Origin: Bretschneidera sinensis
Taxonomy: Eukaryota; Streptophyta; Magnoliopsida; Brassicales; Akaniaceae
DNA length: 64,000 bases
Direction: 5' to 3'
NCBI GenBank assembly: GCA_023935145.1
Contig: CM043705.1
Coordinates: 23,843,290 to 23,907,289, forward strand
The notes under the pieces were generated by a model that saw only the letters and a program-made list of their open reading frames with translations, did not search any database and was not told the origin of the DNA. Positions 21,695 through 32,345 of the stretch are shown here, piece after piece; the stretch's first letter is position 1; each line of letters starts with the position of its first letter. A program made the position numbers and the translations under genes.

Positions 21695-22944
21695 GATTAT
21701 CCACCTAAATTAATATGCAAATAATCGTACTTGTTGTACTTGCAAGTGCACAAGATCTACAGCAGCATAGTGTGCAAATGCGAGATCATTTCCACAAGGA
21801 TTGGTGAATTTCGATTTAGAATTAATTTCACAAAGTAAAAATAGATAGAAATATTTATTGGATTTAGATAATAATGATAAGGGGTAGGGACTTGATATCC
21901 ACCACTAATCATGCTACCCCAACAAAACAGTATGTCAATGCTCTACTCATGCTATGAATACCTAATGGTTGTCAACCTAAGGGTTTGGTCCACTCCTTAG
22001 GCTATTGATTTCCCTAAGCAACAAGTTAGGCATTGTGTATACTCTAACTCTTTTCTCTTTTAAGGGATTCAGCATGGTGTATACTGAGTTGTTCCTTAAG
22101 AGAGCATAGGATCTGTGGAAATCGACAACCACACGGGACCTAGGGCTTGGTCCACTCCCGGTTTCCCATGTTGATTAACCCAAGAATCCGGTGTGGATAT
22201 CTTTCGTTACTATTGTTGAACCCAGGACTCGATCATCCAAATTGATTCAACTAACTAATCCATACCACATGCATACGTTGATCAAACACACACATATGAG
22301 GAATTTAAATAAAAACAGGCATTAATCAAATTAAGAATCACAGCATAAATATTGCAAAAGCGCCAATACTGAATTATTGGTTAAACATAATTAGGGCTTC
22401 AACCAAGCCCTTACTAGGTTTTAGTTACACATAATAAAATAAAGAAAAGAAGAAACCCAAGAGAGCCCCATTGAAGAGTTGTCAATTCTTCTGTAGATGC
22501 CTCCGGCCTCCCGACCTAAAACTAAAACTAAAAAGGAGATAAGCTCCTAAAAAGGGAGATACTATTTCTGTGTTTTACAAGTCTATTTATTAAAGATGCC
22601 TCGAAACCCTAATTTCCAAAATAGATTTGGAAGAAATCTTTCCAAAACTGGCTCTGTCGCCTCTTTGTGCGTGTGCACTCGATCGCATGCTTCTATGCTC
22701 GAGCGTATGGGTGCGCTTGAGCCTTCTATGCGTGCGCATGATTGCTTATGCGCTTGATTGCACTAACTCTTTCCAGATATTCAGTTTTCTTCCTTTAAAG
22801 CTTCAAAATGCTTTCTTTTCTTCACAAGCCTATAAATAACACATAAAACACAAAAAGGAAGTAAAATAGAAAAAAAATACATAAACAAAGGGCTTAACAA
22901 ATGTAAATTAAGGGGTTTAAATATGGATATTTAAGCTCCTATCA
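21695..22944 (-). repeat. 3' LTR of nested minus-strand element
   Basis: Begins TGATTATCC and ends CTCCTATCA, then CACCCCCAAACTTAC, the complement of the polypurine tract. Relative to the other LTR it lacks a few bases in the TATA region (near 22590) and has a degraded CTCGAG palindrome near 22695-22708. Confidence 0.85.
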
Positions 22945-24247
22945 CACCCCCAAACTTACATATTACTAGTCTCTTAGCAATACAAAACTAAAAACTAAAT
23001 GAAAAAAAAAATAAAAAATAAGCTCATCATTCATAATATCTAAAAATTTGGGTTGTAAATAAAACCATGATGATTGTTCATGAGTAAGCTTATAATAAAA
23101 ACACATTTTTGCAATGAATAAGGATTTTAAAAGTTCATGTTACTTACACAAGGCTAGTTTAAGGCATCACAGGTTTGACTTAGTGTGTGTGGTGGATTAG
23201 CACATAGAAGATGGAGCTTCCAAATATTTCTAATGTATAGTGTTTCGGTGTCCAAACCTTCATCGAATTCCTTATTAGACAGAACAAAAATGGCATAGTT
23301 TTTACTTCTTTTCTTTTTCTTTCATCATGAGATTTTTGCCATGTTGAGTTTTCTTAAGCTTTCTAATTGACCCATGTAGCGAGTGTTTAGCCAATGACTC
23401 CCAAACCAGATGGTTTTAGGGCATTAGGTGTGAAGACACCCCTAAGGACTTATTAACTAGAGTAAAAAAGGCTACAAAACTAACAGGTCTTAATGCTGCC
23501 AAGCAAAAATCCCCACCTTTTGACGTGAACACTCAATGCTTACTGAGGCAAGAGGTCCAGTTACTCAGTGGAAAGTTTATTTAATGATCATTAGGAGCAC
23601 TTTATTCTCTCTTTTTACATGATAATCATTTTTCTTATTTTTCTATGCCAAAGTATCCTTCTAACAAATTATTCGATTACAGTTAGGTCATGAAAACATA
23701 TACATAAGAATTATATGTCATACCCCACACAAATGTGTGCTAATGTGCTTGTGTCAGATTTAGATCAAACTTGTGAATTCTTAAGTGCCTTGGGGTAGGT
23801 AATTAAACTTTTAAAATTTTTATTATTAGGCTATGTGTTCTAAATTTTAAGCTTAGTAATGAAGTTTTATCATAATATTTGTTGTAAACAACCAAAATTT
23901 TTCATTAAATATGAATGTGCATTTGTCTAAAAAAACTGGGACATAGTGTGTGAATGTAACTGCGTCTCCCATACCCCCAAACTTAATATACACATTGTCC
24001 TCAATGTGTGAGTGACATGGAAAGATCTGACCTGAGAGATAGAGAACTAGATGGCTGGCATGGCTCATAGCACGCCCCCAAACTTGAACTTGATGCTCGC
24101 ACTATGTTCCTAAAAAATAAAAACTAAAGTAATACGGAAAAACAAGAAGTACTAAAAATAAATAAATAAAAACAATAAAAACAAAAGGATAAGCTGTGGG
24201 GTACCTCCCATGAGCGCTAAGTTTAACGTCTTCAGCCGGACCGTGCC
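22945..24247 (-). other. Non-coding 3' interior of nested element
   Basis: No supported gene. On the minus strand it shows the Athila 3' landmarks, including CATTGAGGACAATGT with AAGTTTGGGGGTATG near 24005-23970, the AAGTTTGGGGGCGTG tract near 24075 and the final polypurine tract at about 22960-22946. Confidence 0.65.
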
Positions 24248-25320
24248 TTATTTTTCCTCAAAACTAAGATTGGCAGCAACTAGCATAGGTAATGTCTTAT
24301 TTTCTACCATGTAAGCATAAGTCAAATGCTTTAGCAATTGCTTCAACTCCAATTTTGGTGCCTGGACAATAAAAGGGAAAAAAGTAGTATTAGTAGGCAC
24401 AAGAATTTCAAATGGATCGGTGTACTTACTTGGATGCTTTAGAGAGGACTCTAGGAGGTGCACAGTTTTGATGATGTCATCAGTAACATCCTTAAATTCA
24501 GGCTCGGTATCTGATCTTGTGACACTATAGGTAAGAGCAGTTTCTAATGGATCAACGTGATGGATCTGAAAAGCTTGCTCCACAACACTTTGCTTTATTC
24601 CACTTAGTTCGTTAGCTATTTGCCCCACTTGTACTTCTAGCCTTTGAATAGCTTGCTCATGCTTTGCATTGATTTGTCTTTGTTCAGTCTGAAACTGTCT
24701 TTCCTCTGCCATGAACTATTCTTATAAGCCATCAATTGTTGTTACTGAGTTTCCAGTTGCCTCACAAGATTCTCTAGGTCACTCTGCTTTGATTTTGGAA
24801 CTGATTAGGCTGCTTGTTGGGAGTTTCTTTGCTGTCCTTGAAGGTTCAAGGCATTTTGATCGTTGCTCCATGAGAGGTTGGGGTGGTTCCGCCATCCAGG
24901 ATTATAGGTATTTGTATATATGTTGTAGTTGCTCGGTCCCACATAATTTGCTTGCTCTTGATCTATAGATGAATACAAAGGGCAAGTGTCAGTAGTGTGA
25001 TCAAAATGAGAACATATAGCACATACTTGGAGTTGTTTGGCTCATAGACTAGGTGAGACGTTCTGTGCAGTCATGGCTTTTACAAGCATATCTATCTTTC
25101 TTTCCATAGCAGCCAACCAATTTGGAAATCCACCATTTAAGTTTACTTCATACATGTCTTTGCTTTTTACTCCTTGCTCTGTATTGAATGGAAAGAAGGT
25201 TGGATTTCTGGATCAAAGCCTGTGCATGAATCAGTTGAACCGCTTCAGTGCAGCAGTTTCGCGCTCGAGCGCACCCTGAACTGGCTTGATCACAATAAGG
25301 ACAGAAACTCCTCTGCTGCA
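24248..25320 (-). pseudogene. Gag C-terminus joined to protease-RT linker (nested element)
   Basis: Minus-strand reading from about 25300 gives a zinc-knuckle CAICSHFDHTTDTC (near 25030-24985, CX2CX4HX4C intact), then NTYNPGWRNHPNLSW near 24900 and a glutamine-rich region. The open frame 24712-24248 follows: MAEERQFQTEQRQ, a coiled-coil-like IQRLEVQVGQIANEL, then directly APKLELKQLLKHLTYAYM and TLPMLVAANLS, the linker that precedes RT in Athila. The protease is missing between them, and RT through integrase are missing afterwards. This is a deletion derivative, comparable with 18089-18892. Confidence 0.75.
25261..25272. repeat. Palindrome GCGCTCGAGCGC inside nested element
   Basis: A perfect 12-bp palindrome lies in the interior just downstream of the 5' LTR and primer site of the minus-strand element. 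The same core occurs in its LTR at 26479-26494. Confidence 0.8.
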
Positions 25321-25452
25321 CACCTGAACAAAAACAGAAAAATGAAAAGATGAAAAAATTAAGGTTGTTTGATAAAGAAAATATAAATAGAACAGAAAAA
25401 ATAAAAATAAAAATTACTAATGAAAATAATTCTAAAAAGAAATTTAGTGCAA

Positions 25453-25470
25453 TCCCCGACAACGGCGCCA
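25453..25470 (-). promoter_or_regulatory. Primer binding site of nested element
   Basis: On the minus strand, TGGCGCCGTTGTCGGGGA follows the LTR end by a few bases. It is the Athila-type site and shows that the right-hand LTR is the 5' one. Confidence 0.82.
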
Positions 25471-25481
25471 AAAACTTCTTG

Positions 25482-26752
25482 TGCGATTATCTACCTAAAT
25501 TAATATGTGAATAATTGTACTTGTTTTACTTGCAAGTGCACAAGGTCTACAATAGCATAGTGTGCAAGTGCGAGATCATTTCCACAAGGATTGGTGAATT
25601 TCGATTTAGAATTAATTTCACAAAGTAAAAATAGATAGAAATATTTATTGGATTTAGATAATAATGATAAGGTGTAGGGACTTGATATCCACCACTAATC
25701 ATGCTACCCTAACAAAACAGTATGCCAATGCTCTACTCATGCTATGAATACCTAATGGTTGTCAACCTAAGGGCTTGGTCCACTCCTTAGGCTATTGATT
25801 TCCCTAAGCAACGAGTTAGGTATGGTATATACTCTAACTCTTTTCTCTCTTAAGGGATTCAGCATGGTGTATACTGAGTTGTTCCTTAAGAGAGCATAGG
25901 ATCTATGAAAATCGACAACCACACAGGACCTAGGGCTTGGTCCACTCCCGGTTTCCTATGTTGATTAACCCAAGAATCCGGTGTGGATATCTTTTGTTAC
26001 TATTGTTGAACCTAGGACTCGATCATCCAAATTGATTCAACTAACTAATCCATACCACATGCACACGTTGATTAGACACACACATATGAGGAATTTAAAT
26101 AAAAACAGGCATTAATCAAATTAAGAATCACAACATAAATATTGCGAAGGCACCAATACTGAATTATTGGTTAAACATAATTAGGGCTTCAACCAAGCCC
26201 TTACTAGGTTTTAGTTACACATAATAAAATAAAGGAAAGAAGAAACCCGAGAGAGCTCCATTGAAGAGTCGTCAATTCTTCTGTAGAATCCCCTCTGGCC
26301 TCTGGCCTCCCGACCTAAAACTAAAACTAAAAAGGAGATAAGCTCCTAAAAAGGGAGATATTATTTTTATGTTTTACAAGTCTATTTATAGGGTTCTAAA
26401 GATGCCTCGAAACCCTAATTTCCAAAATAGGTCTGGAAGAAATCTTTCCAAAACTGGCTCTGTCGCCTCTCTATGCGTGTGCGCTCGAGCGCACATGGGT
26501 GCACTCGAGCCTTCTATGTGTGCGCATGATTGCTTATGCACTCAATTGTAGCCATGTTGCGCTCGATCGCACTAGCTCTTTCCAGATATTCAGTTTTCTT
26601 CCTTTAAAGCTTCAAAATGCTTTCTTTTTTTCACAAGCCTATAAAAAGCACAGAAAACACAAAAAGGAAGTAAAATAGAATAAAATACGTAAACAAAGGA
26701 CTTAACAAATGTAAATTAAGGGGCTTAAATATGGATATTTAAGCTCCTATCA
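25482..26752 (-). repeat. 5' LTR of nested minus-strand element
   Basis: Runs from TGCGATTATC to CTCCTATCA on the plus strand. On the minus strand a TATA box (CTATAAATAGA) lies at 26391-26381. The transcribed part contains palindromes around GTGCGCTCGAGCGCAC (26479-26494). Confidence 0.85.
26479..26494. repeat. 16-bp perfect palindrome GTGCGCTCGAGCGCAC in LTR
   Basis: The palindrome has a CTCGAG core. Related partial motifs surround it (GGTGCACTCGAGCC near 26499, TGCGCTCGATCGCAC near 26558). In the paired LTR the copies are decayed (near 22673-22760). Confidence 0.85.
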
Positions 26753-26940
26753 CTTTTCACCAATCTTTTAATTAGAGTGTTTAGGATTTAATTTCAGAGT
26801 TTGTTTTAGTAATTTTAAGAAAGTAATTTAGGATTTAAACCACTGCAATTCCTTGAGAGATCGATCTCAAGAGTAAACTCATCGCAAGACTATTTGTGAT
26901 TCGTGCACTTGCAAGCATTTAAAATTTGCACATCAAGTTT

Positions 26941-26958
26941 TGGGCGCCGTTGCTAGGG
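26941..26958 (+). promoter_or_regulatory. Primer binding site after LTR2
   Basis: TGGGCGCCGTTGCTAGGGA lies six bases after the LTR2 end. It shows that LTR2 is followed by a 5' internal region, so it acts as a left LTR as well as the right LTR of internal 1. Confidence 0.78.
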
Positions 26959-27179
26959 AATTGGCGTTTAATTCTTTAGTTATTTTCTTTGTTTTTGTTT
27001 TTATTTTTATTTTATTTCTTTTCTTTCTTTTAGGCATAATTTTTATTTATTTTATTTCGTCAAATTTTCTTTATTTGTTTCTTGATTTTCTTGATTTAAA
27101 TTGGCATTAATTTGTTTCTTTATTTTCGCTATGTTGATTCTTGGTAGCTTAATTTTTCTTTTGTTTTCTTCAAGTAAAT

Positions 27180-28638
27180 GCATGGTAGAAGATCCCAAGG
27201 GAGAAATCTAGTGCCAGTAAATGACAATATCCATAGGCTAAGGGAGTGTTACAGCCTACGGAAGAAGAAGAAAAGGTTGAGGGAATAGAAAAAGAGGAGC
27301 CTGAAAGAATGGAAGGAGCTGAAAGACAAATTATGATGAAGGAGTATGCAAGGCCGATCATCGGCACTTCCACATCTTGCATCCAATTGGGGCAAGTTAC
27401 ACAGAATTATGAGATAAAAAATATCCACTTTAGCATGCTCCCTTTATTCAACGGAATTCCAAATGAAGACTCATTAACCTTCATAAGGGATTTCTATGCA
27501 ACAGTGCAGACTTTTCCTTTACAGGAGCTGAATGAGGATCAACTCAGGATGAGATGCTTCCCCTACACATTAAAAGATAGAGAAAAAACATGGTTGATGA
27601 CTCTTCCACTTGGTTCTTTGACTACATGAGAAACGGTCTGCAATCGGTTCATGAACAAATTCTACTCCCATCAGAAGACCACTGAGTTGAGAACTAAGAT
27701 TGTCACGTTCTCACAAATGGAGGGAGAACCCTTCCATGAAGCATGGGACAGGTTCAAGATGCTTCTAATCCAGTTTCCCCACCATTATTACCCATTACAG
27801 CTACAAAATCAATTCTTCTATGATGAATTAACAACATAGTGTCAATATACGGTTGATAACACTGCCGGTGGAGCTATGGGAGAAAAGACTGCTGCGGAGA
27901 CATACGAGCTGTATGAGATGTTGGGTGCTAATTCCCAACAAAAGAGTGTAAGAGGAAGGAGAGTTGGGGTTAATGAATTGAGCTCCAACACGATATGGCA
28001 ATACAACTTGCAGAGTTAACCAAACAAGTCAAGCTTCTCACTACCACAAACACGCCCAATCATGAGGTATGTGGAGTTTGTGGAGTTTTTGGTCAGGGTG
28101 CTAACACTTGTTCTTTGTCTTATGAATCTTATGCAGGAAATGAACAAGAACAAGTTAATGCGATGGAGTCTTACCAACCTAGGCCGATGAATGATCCATA
28201 TTCTTACACCTACAACCCTGGGTGGAGAAATCATCCCAATTTCTCCTGGAAGACTAACAATGCTCTGGCATATGCTCAAAGTTCAAGACCGGTTCAATAT
28301 CAAAACCAAGTTGCACCACCCAATCAGCTTAGAAATCCAACTTTGGAGGAGAAGTTGAGTGCTTTATTCAAGTTAGCAAAGAGAACCATGATAGACATAG
28401 CCAAAGGTTGGATTCCTTAAAGGCATCAATGAAGAGGGTGGAAGTACAAGTTGGGCAACTTGCGGAACAATTGCAAGTACATCAAAAAGGGAAGTTGCCT
28501 AGCCAACCTGAGCAAGCAAAGGCTATCACAGTGCTGCGAAGTGGTAAAATTCTTAACAACAATTTTGATGACAAAATTTCTTATGACTTGCCACGTGATG
28601 CAGGAAAATCAATTGATAAGCAAAAGGAGCATGATGCT
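27180..28638 (+). pseudogene. Athila-like Gag, second copy (internal 2)
   Basis: Nearly identical to the gag at 15913, starting MHGRRSQGRN at 27180. A lost base near 27247 shifts the frame. Open pieces are 27246-27629 (gag domain, stop at a TGG-to-TGA position), 27651-27839, and 27995-28420 with a zinc knuckle CGVCGVFGQGANTC in which the usual H is Q, then NPGWRNHPNFSW. It ends abruptly at 28638 within the linker (DKQKEHDA) where the next LTR is inserted. It has fewer stops than copy 1. Confidence 0.85.
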
Positions 28639-29922
28639 TGATGAGAATCATAAAACGAATCTTAATAGTACTTAATTGTTAGCATTTTTAGAGTTGATCT
28701 AGGTTATAATTACACTTTTATATGTTAACAACTCTAAAGAATCATTCCTAGATCACTTATTTGTTTTGATGCATTTTCAGGTATTTTGAGTCTTAAAGAG
28801 ATGGAAAAAGTTATTGTTGAATGAAGCACAAAGATTCCATGTATACTGGAGCAAATGAGGGCTTTTGGAAAGGCTAAATAAAGAGATCCAAGTATGTGCG
28901 CCGCACCCTGGATGGAGTTGGGGCGCACACTCCAAATCAGAGGCCAAAATAAGCAAAGAAGACCATCAGGTCAGGGCACACCTTCCAAAAAGTTTACAAG
29001 GCTGGCCTAAAACAAAGCCTAGGCACGAGAAAATCCAAGCCTAAGCGTGGACACGAATTTTTCTCTCCGAGTTAGGTTTGAATTAGGTCTTTAATGATTG
29101 TTTAAAACCCTAAAACACCCTTGGACCCTTGTATTATAAATAGATCACTTAGGGTTTGATATTAGACATTCATTAAGCTGGAAGACTCAAGGAAGCAACA
29201 ACTTCTCTTCCATCAAAGTGTTCAACCATGAGCCCCATGGCTAACTAATCTCCAAGCAAGGCGAAGGGATGAATCCCTAGGTGTAGTTGTTCCTATTTTC
29301 CTTTATTTGATTCAGTTGTAATAGAGCTTTATCGTTAAGACATTGTTATGATTTACTTTTTAATTTAATTATAAGATTTCATCTAATCCGGTGATTGCAT
29401 CTTTCTCCTTGATATAAATTTAGTCATGCTTTCCTTATGTCAAGATTGTTTGGGTATGATTGAGTCTGGAAGGTTTATCCTTTAGGCTTGTCCATTACTG
29501 CAATATCGTCATAAAAGATATATTATCGTTTCTTAATAAACCTATAGGATAGATCATATGTGCATAAATCGAAAATAAAAAGTATTTCATAACAATCAAA
29601 TTAGGGTTTATACATGTTCTCATTGAATATTTGCCGATTGCATGTTTTGGATGTGAAACATGCAATCGAGATAAAAACAACTTAATCAAGTTAGGATTAG
29701 GGCAACGAACCTAGGAAGGATTCCTGAATCCTTGTTGTCCCTCTATTATATTTTACAAACTACATAATTACTTCATCATCAATTTCAGATTCTCTACTTA
29801 TTCTGATTATATTGTCTCATATTAAAGTTTACATCTTTCTTTATAGTTAACTTATCTCCCTGTGGAATCGACACCCCAAAGCCATGCTACAACTACCGCA
29901 TTACTGTTATGGGGTGTAATCA
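28639..29922 (+). repeat. 5' LTR of third Athila-type element
   Basis: It runs from TGATGAGAATC to GGTGTAATCA, with the primer site five bases later. A TATA box (TATTATAAATAG) lies at about 29132. An inverted pair GTGCGCC / GGCGCAC occurs at 28896-28902 and 28922-28928, upstream of the TATA box. Confidence 0.85.
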
Positions 29923-29926
29923 AATT

Positions 29927-29944
29927 TGGCGCCGTTGCGGGGGA
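29927..29944 (+). promoter_or_regulatory. Primer binding site, Athila type
   Basis: TGGCGCCGTTGCGGGGGA directly follows the LTR. It is the expected start of minus-strand DNA synthesis. Confidence 0.85.
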
Positions 29945-30068
29945 GACGCGCTTATTTACAAGGAAGTTTGTCAACTCTAAGACAAGACAGTACTATCGTT
30001 CTTTTCTTTAAGTTTTTTATTTTTTGATTTTTTCTGTTTTATTTATTTCTTTCAAAATCTGTTGGTGT

Positions 30069-31410
30069 ATGCTTAGACCGAGAGATTCGCGAGGGAGATT
30101 CATTAAGCGACCCGAAATAGAGATACCTTTCCCTTTCACGTTCGTTAGTGAAACCTCGCCTAGATCAAACCCTAATGTACACCCACCCAAAAATTTAGAA
30201 AATTTTGATAACATGGCTGAAAACCCTAACGAAAATGTTGCTAGGACACTTAAAGATTACCTGCATCCTAGCCGAACAGCCACACCATCATGCATTATGT
30301 TTCTAGCCAACACTCGCCATCAAGACTTTAAAACAAAGGATGATACAATTACTCCCTAATTTTCATGGCTTGGAAAACAAAAACCCAAATATGCACATTA
30401 GAGAATTTGAGGAAGTAGTTACGACATTTCATAGTCAAGATGCAATGGATGATATCGTGAGACTCAAGTTTTTTCCTTTTTCTTTGAAGGATAAAGCTAA
30501 GAGTTGGTTATACTTGCTGAGACCATGATCAATTGGATCATGGAATGAGATGACCCAAGTCTTTTTTAACAAATACTTCCCTCAACATAAGACTAATGCT
30601 TTGAAAAGATAAATCTCCACCTTTGCACAAAAGGAAAACGAGACTTTATATCAGTCTTGGGAGAAATTTAAAGAGCTGTTAAGTATGTGTCCACATCATA
30701 GGTATGAAAATTGGCGTTTAGTGGGCTATTTTTATGAGAGTCTTACCTATAGAAACGCCAATTTGTAGAGATGATGTGCAATGGTGAATTTCTGCAAAAA
30801 GACCCTGATGAGGCTATTGAATACCTCAATGAGCTTGCTGAAAAAGCTCATACTTGGACTGGACCTAGTGCTACTGAAAGCACAAATAGGTCACAACCTA
30901 TAGGCAACCATAGTAGTGGAGGAATATACCACCTTAGGGAAGAAGACAACCTTAAAGCTAAGGTCGAATTATTCACTAGGGAGTTAGAGGCATTAAAAAC
31001 TAAAAAGCCAACACACGTGGTTAATCAAGCCGAACCTTTGGAACCATGTTTTGTGTGTGGCGGGGTAGATCATCTCACCTAAGAGTGCCCCATATTTGTT
31101 GATATGAGAGGGTTATACGAGGAACAATGTAAGTAATGCCTTAAGCATGTACAAGAAGCCTCAAGCACCCTTCTCTAACACTTATAATCCGGAGTGGCAA
31201 AATCACCCCAACATCAGCTGGAAATCTGAAAATCAGCAGCATGCACAGCCCACTAGATCATACCTTACACCTTATCATGCACCCTCATCCTCTAGAAAAT
31301 CTTTAGAAGACACCTTACATGCTTTTATAGAAGCACAAGGTAAAACAAACCAGAGGTGTGAGGCATTAACTACGCAGGTGGTTGAGGAAAATAAAGAAAT
31401 TAGGAGCTAA
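30069..31410 (+). pseudogene. Athila-type Gag
   Basis: The start ATG at 30069 (MLRPRDSRGRFIKRPE) is chosen because the text before it is a T-rich untranslated leader. The gag domain runs through LLPNFHGLENKNPN, REFEEVVTTFHSQ, RLKFFPFSLKDKAKSWLY and SWNEMTQVFFNKYFP. Then come ETLYQSWEKFKELL, a second part (30771-31082) with DPDEAIEYLNELAEKA and a half zinc knuckle CFVCGGVDHLT, and 31147-31410 with NTYNPEWQNHPNISW. Frameshifts near 30345 and stops near 30526, 30610 and 30767 break the frame. Confidence 0.82.
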
Positions 31411-31566
31411 GTGTCCAAATTAATTGGCTCCTTAAGTGTGACTGAGTGAGGTAAGTTCCCTTCCCAAGCTCAGTCCATACCTTACAATCAACATATGGCA
31501 TAAGAAAATTTGAAAGATGTAAATTCCGTTGTGACCTGAAGTGGTAAGTCACTACACATCCCACCA

Positions 31567-32277
31567 ATGAATAAATCCGAGGATGTGGACAAGGGGCAAG
31601 CTAGTAGTAATACCGAGCTGCCCAAGGACCCTGAAGTGACCAAAATCCATATTAAGGCAACCTTCCCTCAAGCCTTAAAATCAAACAAGAAAAATCTGGA
31701 ACTAAATAATGAAATCCTAGAGAACCGAAGGCAAGTAAAACTGAATCTTCCACTCTTGCATATAATTAAACAAGTTCCCACCTATGCAAAGGTTCTCAAA
31801 GATTTGCGCATAATTAAGAAGAAGCACCATGTCAAGAAAATAGTATTCCTAACTGAGCAAGTTGGTGCTTTAATTGAGCAAAGAATTCCCCCAAAATACA
31901 AGGGTCTAGGCTGTCCTACCATTGCTTGTAGCATTGGAAATCATGAGGTTGGACAAGCCCTGCTAGATTTAGGAGCTAGTGTAAACCTGATGTCATTCTC
32001 TATTTATTTACAGCTAGGTTTAGGAGAGATCAAACCAACCGGTGTGGTATTGCAATTGGCTGACCGTTCAGTCAAAGTACCCCGGGGTGTGGTAAAGGAT
32101 GTTTTAATTCAAATTGATAAATTTTCTTATCCTGTTGATTTCTTAATCCTTGATACTACTTCAGCTGTTGACACTAACTCTAAGATTCCTTTGATTTTGG
32201 GTAGACCTTTTCTTGCTACTGCAAATGCTCTAATAAATTGTAAGAATGGACTCATGAAGCTATCCTTGGAAACATGA
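31567..32277 (+). CDS. Athila-type aspartic protease, open fragment
   Basis: A 236-codon frame without stops covers the region between gag and RT. It shows LNLPLLHIIKQVPTYAKVLKDL, then KKIVFLTEQVGALIEQRIPPKYKG, the active site LLDLGASVNLMSFSIY (about residues 133-148), ADRSVKVPRGVVKDVLI, FSYPVDFLILD and the closing IPLILGRPFLATANALI. DLG at the active site matches the usual Athila form of the DSG/DTG motif. It is part of a longer Gag-Pol polyprotein, so the start codon at 31567 is formal. The frame stops at 32277, before RT. Confidence 0.78.
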   Translation: MNKSEDVDKGQASSNTELPKDPEVTKIHIKATFPQALKSNKKNLELNNEILENRRQVKLNLPLLHIIKQVPTYAKVLKDLRIIKKKHHVKKIVFLTEQVGALIEQRIPPKYKGLGCPTIACSIGNHEVGQALLDLGASVNLMSFSIYLQLGLGEIKPTGVVLQLADRSVKVPRGVVKDVLIQIDKFSYPVDFLILDTTSAVDTNSKIPLILGRPFLATANALINCKNGLMKLSLET

Positions 32278-32345
32278 CCCTTGAAGTGAATATTTTCAAT
32301 GTTGCAAAACAGCTCGAAGATGAGGACGAAAACCACTAGCTTTAC

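Larger units (their letters stand above)
21695..26752 (-). mobile_element. Nested Athila-like element on the minus strand
   Basis: Two near-identical LTRs, 21695-22944 and 25482-26752 (about 4 percent different over the part compared by eye), flank a short 2.5 kb interior. The primer site lies next to the right LTR, and the reversed polypurine tract (CACCCCCAAACTTAC) next to the left one, so the element reads right to left. Only gag remains inside, so it is non-autonomous. It sits in LTR2 of the larger Athila-like block and is therefore younger than that insertion. The flanks are not a simple 5-bp duplication (see findings). Confidence 0.85.
20264..26935 (+). repeat. Athila-like LTR2, split by a nested element
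   Basis: It starts TGATGAACG after the polypurine tract. The left part is 20264-21694 and the right part is 26753-26935, ending CACATCA before a primer site. It contains a tandem duplication (20431-20760) not present in LTR1, and a TATA box (CTATATATAGG) at about 20866. The intervening 21695-26752 is a separate minus-strand element. Confidence 0.8.
14318..28638 (+). mobile_element. Athila-like Ty3 block: LTR - internal - LTR - internal
   Basis: LTR1 is 14318-15685, internal 1 is 15686-20263, LTR2 is 20264-21694 plus 26753-26935 (split by a nested element), and internal 2 is 26936-28638, truncated by another element. Both internal regions start with a GGCGCCGTTGC-type primer site and a near-identical gag. 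Internal 1 lacks RT, RNase H and most of integrase. The repeated LTR-internal order fits recombination between LTRs of two copies, or two adjacent insertions that lost an LTR. LTR1 begins inside the copia integrase at 14317. Confidence 0.75.

Noticed and set aside
24711..25279. Plus-strand open frames within the nested element
   Set aside because: They are antisense to the minus-strand gag, which has clear zinc-knuckle and NPGW motifs.
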